In this document: piece by piece, positions 52,836 to 63,752 of the stretch
Layout of the letters: the number at the start of each line of letters is the position of its first letter
Position numbering within the stretch: the first letter of the stretch is position 1
Assembly: GCA_001305055.1 (NCBI GenBank)
Contig: BBZX01000001.1
Coordinates: 124,001-188,000 of the forward strand
DNA length: 64,000 bases
Reading direction: 5' to 3'
Source: Clostridia bacterium UC5.1-1C12
GTDB lineage: Bacteria; Bacillota_I; Bacilli_A; Erysipelotrichales; Erysipelotrichaceae
Position numbers and translations under genes: made by a program
Notes under the pieces: model-generated
Database searches by the model: none
What the model was told of the DNA's origin: nothing
What the model saw: the letters and a program-made list of their open reading frames with translations, nothing else

Positions 52836-52907
52836 TGTTATTTTCCACCTTTTCGCTACATCTCTTTAAAGATAGACCGGTTTTAAACACACGTTTCTAC
52901 CATAACA

Positions 52908-52936
52908 ATTATACTAGATAAAGCCTTCAGTTACAA
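52908..52936 (-). promoter_or_regulatory. pyrH promoter
   Basis: TTGTAA (52936-52931), a 17-base spacer and TATAAT (52913-52908) on the minus strand. Confidence 0.75.
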
Positions 52937-52990
52937 CACTCATTCATGAAAAATCTTGTTCATAACAGAACTGCTTCAGCAATAAAAGTA

Positions 52991-53027
52991 AAAAAAGCAT
53001 CGATGACTCTAATGAATCACCAATGCC
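52991..53027 (-). terminator. Terminator after tsf
   Basis: GGCATTGGTGATTC and GAGTCATCGATGC form a stem with TTTTTT after it on the minus strand. Confidence 0.8.
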
Positions 53028-53040
53028 TTTTCAGTTTAAA

Positions 53041-53930
53041 TTAGTTGCCTTTGATCTGATTCATTACTTCATCAGCAAAGTTTTCACTGCGTTTTTCAAT
53101 CCCTTCACCTACTGCGTAGCGGATGAATGATTTACAAACTGCATTGTTTTCTTTCAGGTATTGACCTACTTTTAAATCAGGGTTCTTGAAGTAAACCTGA
53201 TCTACCAAGCACATTTCCTGTAATGATTTAGTCAGACGGCCTTCTACGATACCATGTAATACTTTTCAGGTTTAGAAGCTAAAGAAGCATCATTCTTTAA
53301 GATTTCTAATTGTACATGTCTTTCATTTTCAATGAATTCAGCAGGCATATCATCGCGTGATACGAATTGCGGACTCATTGAAGCTACCTGCATTGCGATA
53401 TCCTTAGCAACAGCAGCGTCAGTACCGGAAATTACTGATAAAGCTGAAATCTTGCCGCCCATGTGAATATAAGCGCCGAAAGCTTCATCATCAGCTTTTT
53501 CAACGATTGCGAAACGGCGGAAAGTGATTTTTTCACCGATTGTAGCAGTCGCTTCAGTAACTAAAGTTTCTAAAGTCTTACCGTCTGCTTCGGCAGCTAA
53601 TGCCGCTTCCATAGAAGCTGGTTTAGCGCTCAGCAGCAGGTTTTGCACCTGATTCATCAATGCCAGGAATTGTTCATTCTTAGCAACGAAGTCAGTTTCT
53701 GAGTTAACTTCAAATACAACTGCTGTATTGCCTTCTACAGCAACGCGGGTTGCACCTTCAGCAGCAATGCGGTCAGCTTTTTTAGCTGCCTTTGCGATAC
53801 CCTTTTCGCGAAGCCATTCACTTGCTTTATCAATATCGCCATCGCATTCTGTCAATGCTTTTTTGCAGTCCATCATACCAGCACCTGTCTTATCGCGAAG
53901 TGCTTTTACATCTTGAGCAGTAATTGCCAT
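53041..53930 (-). CDS. tsf: Elongation factor Ts (frame broken)
   Basis: Nucleotide exchange factor for EF-Tu. The UBA-like start [20 protein letters not shown], the core [19 protein letters not shown] and the C-terminal module ([20 protein letters not shown]) are all present. One base is missing near 53262 (AAAGT for AAAGGT), which would truncate the protein at 228 residues; restored, it ends [11 protein letters not shown] at 53041 with about 296 residues. It follows rpsB. Confidence 0.96.
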
Positions 53931-53968
53931 TTGATTTTCCTCCTTGTTCGTAAATATCGAAGTGGTAA

Positions 53969-54916
53969 TTATTCAGCAGCCGGAGCCGGTGCAGCTTCAG
54001 TTGTTGCTGCTGGTTTTACAGTTTCTTTCTTTACGAAAGGTTTGCCGCTGCGAGGACCGTTACCATTGCGGTTGTCTCTGTTGTAAGGACGACGGTTAGC
54101 CTGTGCTGCACGACGTTCTTCATTTCTCTGACGGCGGCGACGATCGTTTTCAGCGATTTTTTCTTCAACATTAACGATTACATCAGCCATTGTGATATCT
54201 TCGCCTTCTTCGATGTTATGAGCAACTGAAAGCAGACCGCCCTTAGCTTCAACGATAGCATCAGCCATCAGTTCAACGATCAGCTTCACAGAACTGTTAC
54301 CGTCATCATTTGATGCGATTGGGTAATCAACAGCTTCAGGATCACAGTTAGTATCTACCATTGCAAATACAGGGATACCTAATTTCTTAGCTTCCGCAAC
54401 TGCATTGTGTTCTTCTTTTGGATCAATTACGAAGATTGCGTTAGGCAGTTTCTTCATTTCTTTGATACCGCCCAGGAAGTTTTCTAATTTAGCTTTTTCT
54501 TTCTTGATTTGAGCGATTTCCTTCTTAGGATATACATCGATCAAACCGCTAGCTTCCATTTCTTCAATTTCAATTAAACGTTTAACACGTTTTTGAATTG
54601 TGCGGAAGTTAGTTAATAAACCACCCAGCCATCTTTGGTTAACAAAGAATGAGCCAGAGCGTAAAGCTTCGTCAACAACGATTTGCTGAGCCTGCTTTTT
54701 AGTACCTACGAATAAAACCTTACCGCCTTTTTCAGCAATGTCCTTCATTGCTTCATAAGCTGTATCGATTTGTTCGATTGTCTTTTCCAAGTTAATAATA
54801 TATACACCATTTCTTGATGCATAAATGTTTGGTTTCATTTTAGGATTCCATCTTCTAGTTTGATGTCCGAAATGAACGCCAGCTTCTAATAATTTTCTCA
54901 TTGAAACAACAGCCAT
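53969..54916 (-). CDS. rpsB: Ribosomal protein S2 with extended C-terminal tail
   Basis: 30S protein. [59 protein letters not shown] and [20 protein letters not shown] are conserved. At 315 residues it exceeds the usual 240-260. The extra part is a low-complexity C-terminal tail: Arg/Asn-rich ([20 protein letters not shown]), then Lys/Ala/Pro-rich, ending APAPAAE. Intact. Confidence 0.97.
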   Translation of the reverse strand: MAVVSMRKLLEAGVHFGHQTRRWNPKMKPNIYASRNGVYIINLEKTIEQIDTAYEAMKDIAEKGGKVLFVGTKKQAQQIVVDEALRSGSFFVNQRWLGGLLTNFRTIQKRVKRLIEIEEMEASGLIDVYPKKEIAQIKKEKAKLENFLGGIKEMKKLPNAIFVIDPKEEHNAVAEAKKLGIPVFAMVDTNCDPEAVDYPIASNDDGNSSVKLIVELMADAIVEAKGGLLSVAHNIEEGEDITMADVIVNVEEKIAENDRRRRQRNEERRAAQANRRPYNRDNRNGNGPRSGKPFVKKETVKPAATTEAAPAPAAE

Positions 54917-55042
54917 TTTAATTCCTCCGTTTTACCTCCATCATTTCTAGCATTGATAACCCTGTAGTGACAGTCTTTAGTCGAGGGCACGGATCAATGA
55001 ATCCATGATGTGTGTGTTTCTCACGTATTAACGTGCTTTACA
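54917..55042 (-). other. rpsB leader region
   Basis: About 110 nt of untranslated leader between promoter and start. It contains a short hairpin, CACGTTAATACGTG, near the 5' end. S2 genes are often autoregulated through their leader; no known family was recognised here. Confidence 0.4.
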
Positions 55043-55071
55043 ATTATAACAAAGTTAGATTTTGTTGGCAA
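55043..55071 (-). promoter_or_regulatory. rpsB-tsf promoter
   Basis: TTGCCA (55071-55066), a 17-base spacer and TATAAT (55048-55043) on the minus strand. Confidence 0.85.
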
Positions 55072-55073
55072 GG

Positions 55074-55973
55074 CTATTTTGATACTTTTGCCCTTGGAAA
55101 TGCACTATTATAGGCATTTTTAAGCCTTTCACGGGTCACATGCGTATAAATTTGCGTCGTTGACAGAGATGCATGACCTAAAAGCTCCTGAACCAGACGC
55201 AGATCAGCGCCGTTATCCAGCATATGCGTAGCGAATGAATGACGCAGCATATGGGGGTGAACACGCAGCATCAGACCGCTTTTTTTAACCGTCTGGTCCA
55301 AGATGTATTGAATACCGCGGCTGGTCAGCGGCCGGCCATGCTGATTGATAAATACAAAAGCGTGATCATCCGCACACCAAAGCGGCCTTACTTCGCTTAG
55401 ATAACGAAGCAGGAATTCCTTTGCTACATCGTGGAAAGGAACGACTCTTTCCTTGTTGCCTTTACCAAGAATATGAACAATGCATTCGCTAAAATCAAGA
55501 TCGCTGATTTTAAGCGCTGCCGCTTCGCTGACACGCAAACCGCAGGCATAGATCAATTCAAACATTGCCCGATCACGCAAACCAGCCGCTGTTTCAATGT
55601 CAATGCTGTCAAACAGCGCGTCAAGCTCATCATAAAATAAAAACTCAGGCACCTGCCGGCGGACACTGCCCAGCTTCACAAGCACAAAGGGATTGGCTGA
55701 AAGGATGCCGTATTCGTTCAAATATGTATAAAAAGAGCGCAGTGTTGATACCCTGCGCAAAACCGAATTATTTTTAAGCATACATTCTTCGCGCAGATAA
55801 CTGATATAATTCAAAACAATACTGCGGTCAACCATTTCCAGCTTTTCAATTCCTTCACGATGCAAAAAGTCTCTAAATTTCTGTAGATCCCGTTCATATG
55901 CATCACGAGTATGCTCAGAATTTGTATTTATCTGAGATATATAATTCAAGAAGCGTTCAATTTGCTCATTCAT
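55074..55973 (-). CDS. xerC: Tyrosine recombinase XerC (CodV-type)
   Basis: Resolves chromosome dimers at dif with a partner recombinase. An N-terminal SAM-like core-binding domain is followed by the catalytic domain: Arg in [30 protein letters not shown] (HxxR), [15 protein letters not shown] (His and the Tyr nucleophile). 299 residues, intact. It overlaps the start of trmFO's 3' end by 8 bases, giving topA-trmFO-xerC as in Bacillus topA-gid-codV, where clpQ/clpY/codY would follow; these are absent here. Housekeeping recombinase, not a phage integrase. Confidence 0.94.
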   Translation of the reverse strand: MNEQIERFLNYISQINTNSEHTRDAYERDLQKFRDFLHREGIEKLEMVDRSIVLNYISYLREECMLKNNSVLRRVSTLRSFYTYLNEYGILSANPFVLVKLGSVRRQVPEFLFYDELDALFDSIDIETAAGLRDRAMFELIYACGLRVSEAAALKISDLDFSECIVHILGKGNKERVVPFHDVAKEFLLRYLSEVRPLWCADDHAFVFINQHGRPLTSRGIQYILDQTVKKSGLMLRVHPHMLRHSFATHMLDNGADLRLVQELLGHASLSTTQIYTHVTRERLKNAYNSAFPRAKVSK

Positions 55974-57267
55974 GAGTATGGTCCCGGAATTCTCTGATCA
56001 CGGATAAAGCCTGCTGGGCAAGCTTTTCCTTACGGTCTTTCTTATTAGTCTTAACCACACACTGCAGCAAACCAAACGTTGCGTTCATCGGCTGGAAATG
56101 ATCAGCATGCGTATGCGTTATGTAATAAGCCATCGCGCCAATCATACAGGTTGGCGGCAGAATCACCGCTTCCTTGCCCTGCATTTTAAGTGCCATATTG
56201 ATTCCCGCCAATAAACCGCTGGCAGCTGATTCAACATAACCTTCAACCCCGCACATCTGACCGGCAAAGAACAAATTTTCTTTTTCCTTGCACTCATAGC
56301 TGGCCTTTAAACATTTTGGTGAACAGATATAAGTGTTGCGGTGCATGACACCATAGCGGGCAAAGCGGGCATTTTCAAGACCCGGAATCATGGCAATAAC
56401 GCGTTTCTGTTCACCCCATAATAAATGCGTCTGAAAACCGACAATATTATAAAGCGTAGCCGCCGCGTTATCCTGCCGCAGCTGCACAACCGCATAAGGA
56501 TGCTCACCCTCACGGCCCAGTCCAACTGGCTTCATCGGTCCATAAAGCAATGTTTTCTCACCGCGCTTAGCCATTTCTTCAAAAGGCATGCAGCCTTCAA
56601 AATATTTTTCATCTTCAAATTCATGCATTTTTGTGCATTCAGCACTGATTACCGCTTGATAGAAAGCATCAAATTCTTCTTTATTCATCGGACAGTTGAT
56701 ATAATCAGCATCCCCTTTATCGTAACGGCTCTTATAATAAGCCTTACTGAAATCAATACTGTCTTTTTCAATTATCGGTGCCGCCGCATCATAGAAATAG
56801 AAACGTTCTTCATGCAGTAAACGCTGAATCGCCGTGCTTAACGCTTCACTTGTCAGCGGGCCGGTCGCAATGATTGCCGGGTCATCAGGAATCTCACAAA
56901 GCTCTTCATGAACGACCTCAACTAGCTCATGCCCTTTGATAAAATCAGTGATTTGCTTAGAAAACGCTTCACGATCAACAGCCAGCGCGCTGCCAGCCGG
57001 CACCTGATTGGCATCAGCAAACCGCATGATCAATGAATCAAGTTCACGCATTTCCTGTTTCAGAAGCCCTACTGCGTTATTAATATCATTGCTGCGCAGT
57101 GAATTTGAACAAACAAGCTCTGCAAAATTTTCACTGTGATGAGCCGGTGAGCTTTTTTGCGGCCGCATTTCAATCAGGGTAACCGGAATATTCCGTTTAA
57201 TCAGCTGCCAGCATGCTTCACAGCCTGCCAGCCCAGCACCAACAACTGTCACTCTATTCATCAGCAT
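55966..57267 (-). CDS. trmFO: tRNA m5U54 methyltransferase TrmFO (Gid)
   Basis: A folate/FAD-dependent tRNA methyltransferase. FAD-binding [88 protein letters not shown]. 433 residues, intact. It lies immediately after topA, overlapping by 11 bases. Confidence 0.96.
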   Translation of the reverse strand: MLMNRVTVVGAGLAGCEACWQLIKRNIPVTLIEMRPQKSSPAHHSENFAELVCSNSLRSNDINNAVGLLKQEMRELDSLIMRFADANQVPAGSALAVDREAFSKQITDFIKGHELVEVVHEELCEIPDDPAIIATGPLTSEALSTAIQRLLHEERFYFYDAAAPIIEKDSIDFSKAYYKSRYDKGDADYINCPMNKEEFDAFYQAVISAECTKMHEFEDEKYFEGCMPFEEMAKRGEKTLLYGPMKPVGLGREGEHPYAVVQLRQDNAAATLYNIVGFQTHLLWGEQKRVIAMIPGLENARFARYGVMHRNTYICSPKCLKASYECKEKENLFFAGQMCGVEGYVESAASGLLAGINMALKMQGKEAVILPPTCMIGAMAYYITHTHADHFQPMNATFGLLQCVVKTNKKDRKEKLAQQALSVIREFRDHTHE

Positions 57268-59446
57268 CGCTCACTTTCTTCTTACTTACAGTCTTCTTCA
57301 CTGTTTTTTCGCAGCGGTTTTCTTTTTAGCTTCTTTTTTCGCTGCCGCTTCTGGATCTTTTTTAATATAGCGGCATTTCGGATAACCGCTGCAGCCGACA
57401 AAGGTTGTACCAAAACGGCTCTTGCGCTTCACCAATGGCTTGCCGCATTCCGGGCAATCCTCACCCGTAGGAACCGGTTCTTCCTTTACCTTATTGCTCT
57501 TGATGTATTTACATTCAGGATAATTGGAACAAGCCAAAAAAGCACCAAAACGGCCTTTTTTCATAACTAGCTTGCTGCCGCAGTTAGGACATACCTCATC
57601 CGTCTCATTGTTTTCTTCATTTTCCGCCTTCGTATACCGACAGCTTGGAAAATTGATACAGGATACAAAACGCCCGTAACGGCCATTGCGGTATACAAGC
57701 TCATTGCCGCATTCCGGACAAAGCTCACCGGTTCTCTCCAGTTCCTTTTTTCCATATTTTCATATGCGTGGTCAAGCAGCGGCATAAACTGATCATAAAA
57801 TTCACGCAGCTCCTTGACATTATCCCGTTCGCCCTCGGCAATCTCATCAAGATCCTTTTCCATATTGGCCGTATAAGATACATTTATGACGGCCGAAAAG
57901 AATTCCTGTAATTTTTTATCGGTCAAAATTCCCTGCTCAGTTGGGAAGAACACCTTCGTCTTACTTCCCTCGCTGGCTTTTTCAAGTGAAACATAACCAC
58001 GGGCCTGAATCGTATCAATGATCATCGCATAAGTGGAAGGACGTCCAATTCCTTTTTCTTCCATTTCTTTGATCAAACGCGCTTCTGAATAACGAGCCGG
58101 CGGTTCTGTAAAATGCTGCCTGCCATCCAGCTGAACATGCTTAAGCACTTCTTTTTCTTCAAGATCCGGCAGCAATTCATCCTTAGTCTGTTCATAATCC
58201 TTATAAACCGCTAAATAACCGTCAAAGGTAATGATGCTGCCGTTAGCTGTAAATTCACAGCCATTATTGGCAATCGTCGCAGTCACGACATCACTTTGCT
58301 TGGCGCCATTAAATAAGCCAGTGCCCGTGCATAAATCAGCTTATACAGCTTGTACTGATCATTGGTCAGATATTCCTTTACCGAATCCGGTGTGTTATGC
58401 ACATTGGTCGGACGAATGGCTTCATGGGCATCCTGTGCATTCTGACTGTTTTTCTGATGCACAAAACCGACATACTTCTTCCCATAAGTATCTTCAATAT
58501 GATGGAAGGCATCCTTAACGAAAACATCACTTAAACGTGTTGAATCAGTACGCATATAGGAAATAAGACCTTCTGTATGACCGCCCAGGCTGATACCTTC
58601 ATAAAGCTTCTGCGCTACCTGCATCGTCTTTTTAGAACTAAAGCCCAGTTTAGTTGAAGCTTCCTGCTGCAAAGTAGAAGTAATAAACGGCAGCCGGGCT
58701 GCCTTGCTTTTCACCTTGCGTTCAATTTTATCGATGACAAACTCACCGGTGCAGCGGTCAAGAACCGCCTGAGCCGCCGCTTCATCCTTCAATTCCGGTT
58801 TCTTTCCGTCAACCCGGATCAAACCTGCTTTAAATTCTTTTTTATTCTTTTTGATCAGCGCATCGATAGTCCAATACTCTTCACTTTTAAACGCTTTAAT
58901 TTCATTTTCACGTTCAACGATCAATCGTAAAGCGACCGACTGCACACGTCCCGCTGATTTTGACTGTATCTTATTCTGAAGCAGCTTACTAAGCTTAAAA
59001 CCGATGATACGATCAAGCATTCGACGGGTTTCCTGACTTTTTACCAGGTTCAGATCAATCGTTCTTGGATGCTCGAATGCCTCTAAAACAGCATTCTTAG
59101 TAATTTCATTAAAAATAACACGATTCTGCTGAGCCGTATCCAGTCCCAGCTCCTGCGCTAAATGCCAGCTGATTGCTTCTCCTTCACGGTCAGGGTCACT
59201 GGCCAGATAAACTTCATCCGCTTTTTTAGCACGCGCTTTTAAATCCTTTACAATTTCCTTTTTATCACTGCTTACTTTATAAGTAGGCTTAAAATCATCT
59301 TCAACATCAATACCCAAGCCACCCTTGCCTGTAGTAGCCAAATCGCGGATATGACCTTTGCTGGATACAACACTGTAATCCGGGCCAAGGTATTTTTCAA
59401 TCGTCTTTGATTTGGAAGGTGATTCCACAATCACTAATTTCTTCAT
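57257..59446 (-). CDS. topA: DNA topoisomerase I (frame broken)
   Basis: Relaxes negative supercoils. Toprim [20 protein letters not shown] and [16 protein letters not shown]; catalytic Tyr in [15 protein letters not shown]; then zinc ribbons of the CxxC type ([42 protein letters not shown]) and a Lys-rich tail. Frames break near 58290, 57745 (one A missing in GAAAAAAG) and 57305. The restored stop at 57257 gives about 730 residues and ends VSDADE inside the trmFO start. It follows dprA. Confidence 0.95.
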
Positions 59447-59509
59447 GGCATTTCTCCTTGTTACACTTATCTTATTATTCTATAACTTTTTAATTTGTCA
59501 AACATTTTT

Positions 59510-60244
59510 TCATAAATTTTCAATTTCTTCATCAAAAACCAGCATATTTGCCCCTTGTTGGATCAGCATGTTGCAGCCTTTGCCAAATGCGTCATCATAA
59601 CGATATGGAAACACATAGACATCTTTATCAAGTCTTAAAGCCTCATTAACCGTCAGCATTGTACCGCTTTTCTCCTTTGCTTCAACTACCACGATCCGTT
59701 TAGCCAAAGCCGCAATAATGCGATTACGCCAAGGAAAATGTGACGCATACGGCGGTGTATGTTCAGGATATTCACTTAAAATCAATTGATTAACAGCCAT
59801 TTGCTCATAAAGATAGTAATTCTCCTGCGGATAGACACATTCAATGCCGCAGCCGATCACCCCAATCGTAGGACGACCGCTGCGAATCGCGTTTGCATGC
59901 GCCGCCGCGTCGATCCCTTTTGCCAAGCCACTGACAATCCCATAACGTGAAGGACATTTCTTAATCAGATAAGCCGTATAATTCAGCCCCACCGATGAGG
60001 CCAAACGGCTGCCGATAATTCCCAGATATTCATTTTCAAGCAAACGTATATCCCCCTTATAAAACAAAATAAAAGGAGGATCTTCAAGAAGAAGCAAGGC
60101 TTTTGGATAATTCTCATCGAGAATCGTCAGGTAATGACCCTTGTATTCAGGCATCTGCCATGCCTCGTCATCCTGTATCGCCTTCTTCATTCTGTCATAT
60201 TCTCCGTTATATTTCAAAGCATAAGCCAATAATTGTTCACGCAT
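59510..60244 (-). CDS. dprA: DNA processing protein DprA
   Basis: Loads RecA on incoming single-stranded DNA during transformation. The Rossmann-fold core LGIIGSRLASSVGLNYTAY, SGLAKGIDAAAHANAIRSGR, GVIGCGIECVYPQENYYLY, LILSEYPEHTPPYASHFPWR and RIVVVEAKEKSGTMLTVNEA are typical. About 244 residues, without the C-terminal winged helix of longer homologues. I start at ATG 60244. It lies upstream of topA and next to a pseudopilin gene. Confidence 0.93.
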   Translation of the reverse strand: MREQLLAYALKYNGEYDRMKKAIQDDEAWQMPEYKGHYLTILDENYPKALLLLEDPPFILFYKGDIRLLENEYLGIIGSRLASSVGLNYTAYLIKKCPSRYGIVSGLAKGIDAAAHANAIRSGRPTIGVIGCGIECVYPQENYYLYEQMAVNQLILSEYPEHTPPYASHFPWRNRIIAALAKRIVVVEAKEKSGTMLTVNEALRLDKDVYVFPYRYDDAFGKGCNMLIQQGANMLVFDEEIENL

Positions 60245-60312
60245 TATATCACCCACTTATGATATATGCAATAAAATGAACTTTCCCTAAATTGTAAGCG
60301 TTTCTATTTTAC

Positions 60313-60790
60313 TTATTTCACTTCTTCAGGTTCCATGCTCTCACCATTGACAGTACACAGCCATCTATCTTTTATGCCATGCTTTGAGCTGCCATAGCTG
60401 TATGAACAAAAGTTATTTTTATCCAAATAATAGGTAATATAGCTTTGATCAAGATCTAATGTACTGCCAATTAAAAACACATATCGAGGATAGTCTTTCA
60501 TTGATGGAAACGATCCGTCAATTATAAAATAACATTCGGCACTTTCAAGATTACCACAAACTTCTTGTTCTATTAATTTTTTCTGATCAGTTTCCTTTTT
60601 TGTATCTTCATATTTTGTCCATGCATACATATACGCGTCTTGTCCAGTTTTAACATTAGCCTTCATTACCTGAGCCTTGGCATCTCTGGCATAGCCCATA
60701 AACGATGGAACAAGAAATAAAGCCAATATACCTAAAATCGCAATAACAACAATCAATTCAATCAATGTAAAACCTTTTTTTATTTTTCAT
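60313..60790 (-). CDS. Type IV pilin-like prepilin (frame broken at start)
   Basis: A type II/IV pseudopilin. After repair of the A run at 60774-60780 the N-terminus reads MKNKKGFTLIELIVVIAI, the classical prepilin peptidase site (G/FTLIE), followed by the hydrophobic helix LGILALFLVPSFMGYARDAK. The start at 60790 has AGGAGG. The remaining 120 residues have four cysteines and no clear homologue. It probably belongs to a competence or secretion pilus, given dprA next door, but no ATPase or prepilin peptidase gene is in the window. About 158 residues. Confidence 0.82.
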
Positions 60791-60869
60791 TTTCAAGCCT
60801 CCTCATTGATTTACCTCTATTTATATAATAATCGTTTCAATCATGAAATACAAGCAAGCTGCTGAAAAG

Positions 60870-61493
60870 CTAAAAATCAAACTGTATCTGATCCATCGCT
60901 TTAACCGGTCCATAGCTATACCGATAAATTTTATCGATAACACCATACTGATGCATCGCTTCGATATGCGCCTTCGTCGGATAGCCCTTATGCTTTGCGA
61001 AACCATACTCAGGATAAAGAACATCGTAACCGCTCATGATGCCGTCTCTTGTCACCTTGGCTAAAATTGAGGCGGCCGCAATGCTGACGCTTTTCTGATC
61101 GCCTTTAATGATTGGTATATATTCACAGGGACAGACTTTCAGCGGCATCGCATCCGTAAGTACGCCATCGCACTGCTTAAACATCTGCACTAAATCTTCC
61201 ATCGCTTTTTGAGTCGCCCGATAGATATTTAATTCATCCACAGTTTTTGTATCGATAATTAATATATGGTACTCATCCGCAAGCTTGATAATTTCCTTAA
61301 ATAACTGACGGCGCTTCTTCTCACTGAGCTTTTTTGAATCATAGATTTCCTCATGATCAAAATCAATGGGAAAACGAACTGCCGCAACAACTAACGGTCC
61401 GGCAATCGGTCCGCGGCCAGCTTCGTCAATCCCTACGATAGCGTGACGGCCTTGCTGCCACCATGCTTTTTCATATTCATTCGCCGGTTTCAT
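60870..61493 (-). CDS. rnhB: Ribonuclease HII
   Basis: Removes ribonucleotides from DNA-RNA hybrids. GIDEAGRGPIAGPLVVAAVR carries the catalytic Asp and Glu, YDSKKLSEKKRRQLF follows, and the remaining acidic residues lie near GVLTDAMPL and AAASILAKVTRD. I start at ATG 61493, which overlaps the rbgA stop by 17 bases; the longer frame from 61532 would lie inside rbgA. 207 residues. Confidence 0.95.
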   Translation of the reverse strand: MKPANEYEKAWWQQGRHAIVGIDEAGRGPIAGPLVVAAVRFPIDFDHEEIYDSKKLSEKKRRQLFKEIIKLADEYHILIIDTKTVDELNIYRATQKAMEDLVQMFKQCDGVLTDAMPLKVCPCEYIPIIKGDQKSVSIAAASILAKVTRDGIMSGYDVLYPEYGFAKHKGYPTKAHIEAMHQYGVIDKIYRYSYGPVKAMDQIQFDF

Positions 61494-62361
61494 CCACAAA
61501 CTCCCAAGTGATGCGGCCAACAAAATCATCACGAATATCTCTTAAAAAGCGCTGAATTGCCCGATCCATATCAAGCTGATTATTCGCTTTAATAAAACCG
61601 CGGCGAGCGGCTATCCGTTCAATCATCACATATGGATCATCCACGATTTCCACATCAAAGCGTTCCTTAAGCTGCTGCGGATAATATTGAATCAAATGAC
61701 GCATCGCATAAGCGCACACTTCCTCCAACGGCAGTATTTCATCACGGATCGCACCGGTCACAGCTAAACACATGCCTACATGCTCATCTTCAAATTTAGG
61801 CCATAAAACACCCGGTGTATCAAGCAATTCAAGACCCTTGGTAACCTTTACCCAAGTTAAAGAACGTGTAACACCTGGCCGATCAGCAGCCTGTACAGCT
61901 TTTTTATTCGCAATGCGGTTAATCAAGGTTGATTTGCCGACATTGGGAATTCCCACAACCATTGCCCTGATTGCCCGCGGATTGATGCCGCGGCGTTTTT
62001 GTCTTTCGATCATCGCCTTCATACATTCCTGACTTGCCTGAGTAATCAGTGACACAACATTATCCTTTAAGACATTCACTGCCAATACCTGTGTTGTATC
62101 ATTACTCAGACAGGCGATCCACTCTTTGGTGCGGATTGGATCCGCCTTATCAATTTTTGTCAGTAATATCAATCGCGGCTTCTGCTGGATAATTTCCTCC
62201 AAAAGCGGGTTTTTACTTGAATAAGGTATACGGGCATCACGGCATTCAATCACCATGTCTACCATCTTTAATTTCTCCTGCATTTCCCTTTTTGCTTTTG
62301 TCATATGACCAGGAAACCAGTTAATATTTAATTTAGACGCATTCTGCTCGTTATCTTTCAT
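61477..62361 (-). CDS. rbgA: Ribosome biogenesis GTPase RbgA/YlqF
   Basis: A circularly permuted GTPase of late 50S assembly. The order of motifs is G4 (LLTKIDKADP), G1 (GIPNVGKSTLINR), G3 (LDTPGVLWPKF), preceded by the NWFPGHMTKAKREMQE start. The C-terminal ANTAR-like helical domain completes it. 294 residues, intact. It overlaps rnhB, as in Bacillus. Confidence 0.96.
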   Translation of the reverse strand: MKDNEQNASKLNINWFPGHMTKAKREMQEKLKMVDMVIECRDARIPYSSKNPLLEEIIQQKPRLILLTKIDKADPIRTKEWIACLSNDTTQVLAVNVLKDNVVSLITQASQECMKAMIERQKRRGINPRAIRAMVVGIPNVGKSTLINRIANKKAVQAADRPGVTRSLTWVKVTKGLELLDTPGVLWPKFEDEHVGMCLAVTGAIRDEILPLEEVCAYAMRHLIQYYPQQLKERFDVEIVDDPYVMIERIAARRGFIKANNQLDMDRAIQRFLRDIRDDFVGRITWEFVDETGE

Positions 62362-62401
62362 ACTATCACCTTCTTATTCTGCCAACATTAAAAAATATAA
62401 C

Positions 62402-62953
62402 TTAATACAGACCGATCTGATTCAGCGGCCAGAAAATCAGAACACCCTTACTGATCAAATCTGCTTCTTTAAAAGGTCCTACTAATGAAGAATCCTTTGA
62501 TTCCGGGCGGTTATCACCCAATAGGAAATACTCATCATCAGCTAATGTTATCTCATCAAAATCACGATTAAATTGTCCGTATTCCGCAGTCTTTTCAGCA
62601 ATGTAATCAGCATCAAGATAAGATTCATCAATCGGTTCATCATTTACATAAATGATGCCGTCTTCACCTCTCAGTGTATCTCCAGGCAACCCGATAATAC
62701 GCTTTACCCAATGATCCGTATCATTATCTTTACTGTTAACCACAACAATATCATAACGCTCAACACCAAAATTTAAGCCCACCATATTGCTTAAACCGCG
62801 GTCTTTGTCATGCAGTGTCGGATACATACTGATCCCATCGACAATAACAGGGTTAAATAAAAACTTAGTAATCAGCCAAAAACAGGCAAAGCTGATTACA
62901 AATACCTTCAGAAGACTTAATAATTCTTTAACTGTATCATTTTTCTTTTCCAT
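62402..62953 (-). CDS. lepB: Signal peptidase I (second of pair)
   Basis: Membrane serine/lysine protease that removes signal peptides. One N-terminal helix (VFVISFACFWLITKFLF), then Ser in VDGISMYPTLHDKD, Lys in WVKRIIGLPGDTL and the GDNRPESKDSS box. 183 residues. Its start lies 1 base after the first lepB. Intact. Confidence 0.95.
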   Translation of the reverse strand: MEKKNDTVKELLSLLKVFVISFACFWLITKFLFNPVIVDGISMYPTLHDKDRGLSNMVGLNFGVERYDIVVVNSKDNDTDHWVKRIIGLPGDTLRGEDGIIYVNDEPIDESYLDADYIAEKTAEYGQFNRDFDEITLADDEYFLLGDNRPESKDSSLVGPFKEADLISKGVLIFWPLNQIGLY

Positions 62954-62954
62954 C

Positions 62955-63629
62955 TTATTTCACCAATTTGAAATTTGAAAACGGATAATAAATCAGTACA
63001 TCTTTACACGTTATATTATCGCGGGTAAAAGGCCCGACGTAACGTGAATCCGTAGAATTAGTACGATTATCACCCATCACAAAATATTCATCCTCTCCGA
63101 GTGTCACTTCATCAAAATCACTTGTGAAAAAGCCGAGATTTTTACGCTGAGTATTGGCATATTCAGTATCAAGGAACGGTTCCTCAATCGGCTCACCATT
63201 AATATATACAACATCATCCATACAGGAAATGGTTTCACCAGGCAGGCCAATTACCCGTTTTACCCAATGATCCTTGCTGTTTGCGGCCTTATCGTTAACA
63301 ACCACGACATCAAAGCGTTCAATCTCCAGATACTTTGCCGAAAAGATACTGGCTATGCCTAAATCATCATCATGCAGCGTCGGATACATACTCATGCCGT
63401 CAACTCTAACCGGTGTAAAGACAAAGGTCGTCAGCAGCCAAACCGCCCCCAGACAAATAACAAAGGTTTTAATAAAATCAATTGCTTCCTCTTTAAACGT
63501 AGGCTTTTTCTCTGGTTCCTTTGCATCTTCAACCTTTTCTTCTTCAATGACTTCTTCTTTAATTACATCGACATCGATGATATCATTTGTATTATCATTC
63601 TCCATACCAAAATCTCCTTTTTTCAGCAT
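62955..63629 (-). CDS. lepB: Signal peptidase I (first of pair), acidic N-terminal extension
   Basis: Paralogue of the following gene. Ser in VDGMSMYPTLHDDDLG, Lys in WVKRVIGLPGETI, and GDNRTNSTDSRYVGPF are present. Residues 1-45 form an acidic cytoplasmic extension (DVDVIKEEVIEEEKVEDAKE) not found in the second copy. 224 residues, intact; the start could also be ATG 63611 (MENDNTND), which has GGAG-like sequence before it. Part of rplS-lepB-lepB-rbgA-rnhB. Confidence 0.94.
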   Translation of the reverse strand: MLKKGDFGMENDNTNDIIDVDVIKEEVIEEEKVEDAKEPEKKPTFKEEAIDFIKTFVICLGAVWLLTTFVFTPVRVDGMSMYPTLHDDDLGIASIFSAKYLEIERFDVVVVNDKAANSKDHWVKRVIGLPGETISCMDDVVYINGEPIEEPFLDTEYANTQRKNLGFFTSDFDEVTLGEDEYFVMGDNRTNSTDSRYVGPFTRDNITCKDVLIYYPFSNFKLVK

Positions 63630-63727
63630 TTGATTGCCATATGCTATATAGCTATTTTACCATATTCATCGATTACTTTCATTGGCTGGAATGAATTATT
63701 TCTAATCTGTCATCTTGTTTAAATAAA

Positions 63728-63748
63728 AAAGCCGGTTCCCCGACTTTT
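63728..63748 (-). terminator. Terminator after rplS
   Basis: AGTCGGGGAACCGGCT with a GGAA loop and TTTTTTATTT after it on the minus strand. Confidence 0.85.
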
Positions 63749-63752
63749 TGAA

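Noticed and set aside
55074..55973. Phage or island integrase
   Set aside because: The gene follows topA-trmFO as housekeeping xerC/codV does, and no attachment site or phage genes are nearby.
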